This document shows positions 61,102 to 64,000 of a stretch of DNA of 64,000 nt, one piece after another. The stretch lies in the NCBI RefSeq assembly GCF_900100765.1, contig NZ_FNFO01000008.1, positions 62,001-126,000 on the forward strand. The letters are read 5' to 3'. The DNA comes from Catalinimonas alkaloidigena (GTDB lineage Bacteria; Bacteroidota; Bacteroidia; Cytophagales; Flexibacteraceae). The notes beneath the pieces are model-generated. The model was not told where the DNA came from. It worked only from the letters and a program-made list of their open reading frames with translations, and did no database searches. The position numbers and the translations under genes are program-made. Positions within the stretch are counted from its first letter, which is position 1, and each line of letters begins with the position of its first letter.

Positions 61102-61341
61102 CTACAAAACAGGCTCGGTTGATTGAGGACGAAATACAATGTCATCGGGGAGTCGGTCTACCAGCAGATCATCGATGCGGGTGCCGGGGGGCAGATCGAT
61201 AATCGGCAGATTCGTATCGTCGGCCGAGCCGCCGTTGTCATCGTTGTTTGGTGGATATTTAGTTTGCTTCAGCAGACGCACTATGATCCAGGTAAAAAGC
61301 ACGATACTGATCGAACAAACCAATAAATAGTAAAAAGTCAT
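61102..61341 (-). CDS. Small single-pass membrane protein, unknown function
   Basis: A 79-residue protein: one N-terminal helix (FYYLLVCSISIVLFTWIIVRLL), then an acidic, Pro/Asp-rich tail (PPNNDDNGGSADDTNLPIIDLPPGTRIDDLLVDR). Probably type-I like in the inner membrane; no function known. Confidence 0.5.
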   Translation of the reverse strand: MTFYYLLVCSISIVLFTWIIVRLLKQTKYPPNNDDNGGSADDTNLPIIDLPPGTRIDDLLVDRLPDDIVFRPQSTEPVL

Positions 61342-61735
61342 GGCTGTCGAATATTAATTGATCATCGTTAGCAATAATTTCCAGGCGAACCGAACAGGCT
61401 TATCAGAGGCTGAGCTACGCGGCAGGTTACGTGATTAACTGCGAATACGAACGCGTTGTTTCGCAGCACACCGTGGATGTAATCTCCGACTCACACTATT
61501 CTCCTTTTCTAAAACTTTACGAGAATGCAGGGAAGAAGTTCTGCTTCTTTTCAGAAGAAAAGAGGGATAAGGCAACTGCTGCGAAGCCCCGGTTGGTCTA
61601 CGCAAGCTCCTGAGCAAGAACTATTCCGGGAAGCTTGTTAGAAAATTACGAGCTTCTTAACAAAAAATCAAAGGGAAAGGAGGGAAATAAAAAAGCCCGG
61701 AGAGAGTTCCGGGCCGGGATGTAATGTTAAGTCGC
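61342..61735. other. Intergenic region before typA
   Basis: About 390 nt with no credible gene. Apart from the typA terminator (61688-61715), I see no structure. Confidence 0.5.
61688..61715 (-). terminator. Rho-independent terminator of typA
   Basis: Minus-strand stem GGCCCGGAA / TCCGGGCT with a short loop and a T-run; about 20 nt past the typA stop. Confidence 0.8.
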
Positions 61736-63541
61736 TTATCCTTGTTTCTGAGCCATTCGCTTACGCTCGTTGGGGTCGAGATAGATCTTGCGGAGGCGGA
61801 TCGACTTGGGAGTCACTTCGATATATTCATCTTTTTGTATATACTCCATGGCTTCTTCCAGCGAGAACTGCTGCTTGGGCGCAATGCGGACGCTGTCGTC
61901 CGAGCCAGACGCCCGAATGTTGGTCAGTTTCTTGCCTTTCTGGATGTTCACCTCCAGATCGTTCGGCCGGGTGTGCTCCCCGATCACCTGTCCGGCATAG
62001 ACATCCTCACCCGGATCTACGAAGAAAACGCCGCGGTCTTGCAGCTTGTCGATGGCATAAGGCGTACCAACGCCCGTCTCCATCGAGATCAGCGATCCGT
62101 TAATTCGTTCCGGAATCGAACCCTTGTAAGGTTCATAGGCACGAAAGCGGTGCGTCATTACGGCTTCGCCCGCCGTTGCGGTCAGTACCTGGTTCCGCAA
62201 GCCGATCAGCCCGCGTGACGGAATGTTGAATTCCAGGTGTTGCAGATCCCCTTTCGGCTCCATCACCACCAGCTCGCCTTTCCGCTGCGACGCCAGTTCG
62301 ATCACCTTACCGGACGACTCTTCCGGCACATCGACCACCAACGTTTCCATCGGCTCCAGCCGTTGGCCGTCCACCTCTTTGTAAAGTACCTGCGGTTGTC
62401 CTACCTGCAGCTCATACCCCTCGCGACGCATGGTTTCGATCAGAACCGACAAGTGAAGAATGCCACGGCCGTAGACCAGAAACCGGTCTTCGCTTTCGGT
62501 CTCCTGAATGCGCAACGCCAGGTTTTTCTCCGTTTCGCGGTAAAGACGGTCGCGCAGGTGACGCGACGTCACGAACTTGCCTTCTTTGCCAAAAAACGGC
62601 GAGTTGTTGATCGTAAACAACATGCTCATCGTCGGCTCGTCGATCGAGATGCGCGCCAGCGGTTCCGGATTGTCGGCGTCGGCGATGGTGTCTCCAATCT
62701 CAAACCCTTCGATGCCGGTGATGGCACAGATGTCGCCAGACGACACTTCTGCCACTTTTACGCGACCCAGCCCTTCAAAGACCTGAATTTCTTTGATGCG
62801 CGATTTTTTCATCGAGCCGTCGGCTTTGCAAAGCGAAACGGCCTGCCCTTCTTTAAGCGTGCCGCGGTGTACCCGTCCGATGGCAATCCGCCCTACGTAC
62901 GCCGAATAGTCGAGCGACGTAATCTGCAACTGCGGCGTTCCTTCCCGCACAGGAGCCGGCGGAATGTGCGCCACGATGGCGTCGAGCAGCGGCGTGATGT
63001 CCTCGGTCGGCTGTTTCCAGTCTTCGCTCATCCAGCCCTGTTTAGACGAGCCGTACAACGTTACGAAGTCCAGTTGCTCCTCGGTCGCGTCCAGGTTGAA
63101 CATCAGGTCGAAGACTGCTTCGTGCACCTCGTCGGGACGGCAGTTCAGCTTATCGACCTTGTTGACTACCACAATGGGCGTCAGGCCCAGTTGTAGCGCC
63201 TTGCCCAGGACGAACCGCGTCTGGGGCATAGGGCCCTCGAACGCATCCACCAGCAGCAGCACGCCGTCGGCCATCTTCAAGACCCGCTCCACTTCGCCGC
63301 CAAAGTCGGCGTGGCCCGGAGTATCGATGATGTTGATTTTAACGTCCTTGTAACGTACTGAAACGTTCTTGGACACAATGGTGATTCCTCGCTCGCGTTC
63401 CAGGTCGTTGTTGTCAAGGATCAGGTCCTCAAACTGTTGGTTCTCCCGGAAGATCTTGGAAGCGTGGATAATCTTGTCGACTAGCGTCGTTTTGCCGTGG
63501 TCGACGTGCGCGATGATAGCGACGTTACGAATGTTTTGCAT
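61736..63541 (-). CDS. typA: Ribosome-associated GTPase TypA/BipA
   Basis: A 601-residue translational GTPase. ATG at 63541 (MQNIRNVAIIAHVDHGKTTL); a longer frame to 63562 overlaps the promoter box. G1 AHVDHGKT, G3 DTPGHADFGGEV, G4 NKVD are intact, followed by EF-G-like domains and the BipA-specific C-terminus. It acts on the ribosome under stress and low temperature and in ribosome assembly. Confidence 0.97.
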   Translation of the reverse strand: MQNIRNVAIIAHVDHGKTTLVDKIIHASKIFRENQQFEDLILDNNDLERERGITIVSKNVSVRYKDVKINIIDTPGHADFGGEVERVLKMADGVLLLVDAFEGPMPQTRFVLGKALQLGLTPIVVVNKVDKLNCRPDEVHEAVFDLMFNLDATEEQLDFVTLYGSSKQGWMSEDWKQPTEDITPLLDAIVAHIPPAPVREGTPQLQITSLDYSAYVGRIAIGRVHRGTLKEGQAVSLCKADGSMKKSRIKEIQVFEGLGRVKVAEVSSGDICAITGIEGFEIGDTIADADNPEPLARISIDEPTMSMLFTINNSPFFGKEGKFVTSRHLRDRLYRETEKNLALRIQETESEDRFLVYGRGILHLSVLIETMRREGYELQVGQPQVLYKEVDGQRLEPMETLVVDVPEESSGKVIELASQRKGELVVMEPKGDLQHLEFNIPSRGLIGLRNQVLTATAGEAVMTHRFRAYEPYKGSIPERINGSLISMETGVGTPYAIDKLQDRGVFFVDPGEDVYAGQVIGEHTRPNDLEVNIQKGKKLTNIRASGSDDSVRIAPKQQFSLEEAMEYIQKDEYIEVTPKSIRLRKIYLDPNERKRMAQKQG

Positions 63542-63559
63542 AGCCCGAAAATTCGGCCG

Positions 63560-63567
63560 CAAAAGTA
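63560..63567 (-). promoter_or_regulatory. -7 box of typA
   Basis: Minus-strand TACTTTTG fits TAnnTTTG and ends 18 nt before the ATG. Confidence 0.5.
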
Positions 63568-63810
63568 CGCAAATGATTACAGTTAAGCGGGCTTATCGGC
63601 GGGTATTTGTCTATCGTCGTTACACAATCGCACCGAAAGGCAGGTAATAGCGGTTGCCTCTGCCCTTGAAAAGCTCGCTCAAAACAGAGGCTATATCGCA
63701 GCAAAAGACCTCTTCACACTGCCGTACAGCCCTCTACGCTTGTTTCAATCCCCCTACAGGCTGTGCCAATGCTACTCAGGTTCGCTACATTGCGGACAAA
63801 ATTGTTTGCA

Positions 63811-64000
63811 ATGGCTGAAGAAAAGAATTATTCTCGATATACCGTAACGGCGGCGCTGCCCTACGCCAACGGCCCCCTCCACATTGGGCACATTGCGGGA
63901 GTATACGTTCCGGCTGACATTTACGTACGGTACCGACGGCTGCGCGGCGACGACGTGGTGTTTGTCTGTGGCTCGGACGAGCACGGCGTTCCCATTACCA
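63811..64000 (+). CDS. metG: Methionyl-tRNA synthetase, N-terminal part (partial)
   Basis: The first 63 residues of a class I aminoacyl-tRNA synthetase, cut by the window edge. [20 protein letters not shown] is followed by the HIGH signature at residues 24-27 ([21 protein letters not shown]) and by the zinc-domain start [10 protein letters not shown]. It charges tRNA-Met. Confidence 0.93.
   Translation, partial: MAEEKNYSRYTVTAALPYANGPLHIGHIAGVYVPADIYVRYRRLRGDDVVFVCGSDEHGVPIT

Noticed and set aside
1-64000. CRISPR arrays, tRNA or rRNA genes, insertion sequences and prophage genes
   Set aside because: None seen: no spaced direct repeats, no tRNA cloverleaf recognised in the gaps, no transposase or integrase motifs.

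Overview
The window reads as a chromosomal segment of a Bacteroidota bacterium, most likely a Cytophagales-type aerobe with a fairly GC-rich genome. The evidence is a SusC/SusD outer-membrane pair, a type IX secretion (T9SS) C-terminal sorting domain, an ASPIC/UnbV lipoprotein, BT_3928- and DUF1599-type genes, many Cys-anchored lipoproteins, promoter -7 boxes of the form TAnnTTTG, and few Shine-Dalgarno sequences. No rRNA, tRNA, CRISPR array, integrase or transposase was seen. Most of the window is ordinary chromosomal gene content. I did not find a convincing new multi-gene system; the points worth following up are single-gene and sequence-level oddities.

Layout. 0-6.5 kb: end of an RND efflux pump, a perfect 40-bp palindrome, a UbiA-like membrane protein, an amidohydrolase lipoprotein, a coiled-coil lipoprotein, a PRC-barrel protein and two tandem beta-barrel-type proteins, the second ending in a heptamer repeat. 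6.6-14 kb: a pRiA4b ORF-3 domain protein, a divergent gamma-glutamyltransferase-fold protein, a YfbM/DUF1877 protein, a LysE-type transporter and an M13 peptidase. 14.3-25.7 kb (minus strand): a very large alpha-2-macroglobulin with intact thioester motif, an inverted-repeat cluster, a small secreted protein, a small protein whose zinc ribbon is cut by TGA, an M1 aminopeptidase, an FHS-type sugar permease, and a 3-hydroxyacyl-CoA dehydrogenase/RidA pair. 26.4-34.5 kb: a SusC-SusD-ASPIC/UnbV run, a nutrient-uptake locus with no adjacent hydrolase or regulator. 34.5-41.9 kb: YccF protein, SDR, RsmF-type rRNA methyltransferase, APS reductase, epimerase, unknown protein, T9SS cargo protein, and a small protein followed by an MtfA-like peptidase. 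41.9-50.1 kb: GH13 lipoprotein, glycosyltransferase 9, M16 peptidase, folP-cdaA, and DUF1599-BT_3928-aroK. 50.2-64 kb: M20 peptidase, isocitrate dehydrogenase, PiT-like permease, rlmN with an AcpH-like gene, truncated globin, VTT-domain protein, cystathionine gamma-synthase/lyase, OmpA lipoprotein, DECR-type reductase, small membrane protein, typA/bipA and the start of metG.

How the genes connect. Secreted or periplasmic peptidases (M13, M1, M20, probably GGT-like) together with SusCD suggest a life on peptides and polymers. CysH and the cystathionine enzyme belong to sulfur amino-acid metabolism but lie 20 kb apart. Translational coupling is visible where stop and start codons overlap (folP/cdaA, BT_3928/aroK, rlmN/AcpH-like). 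Several TAnnTTTG boxes lie only 4-9 nt before the start codon, implying leaderless or nearly leaderless mRNAs.
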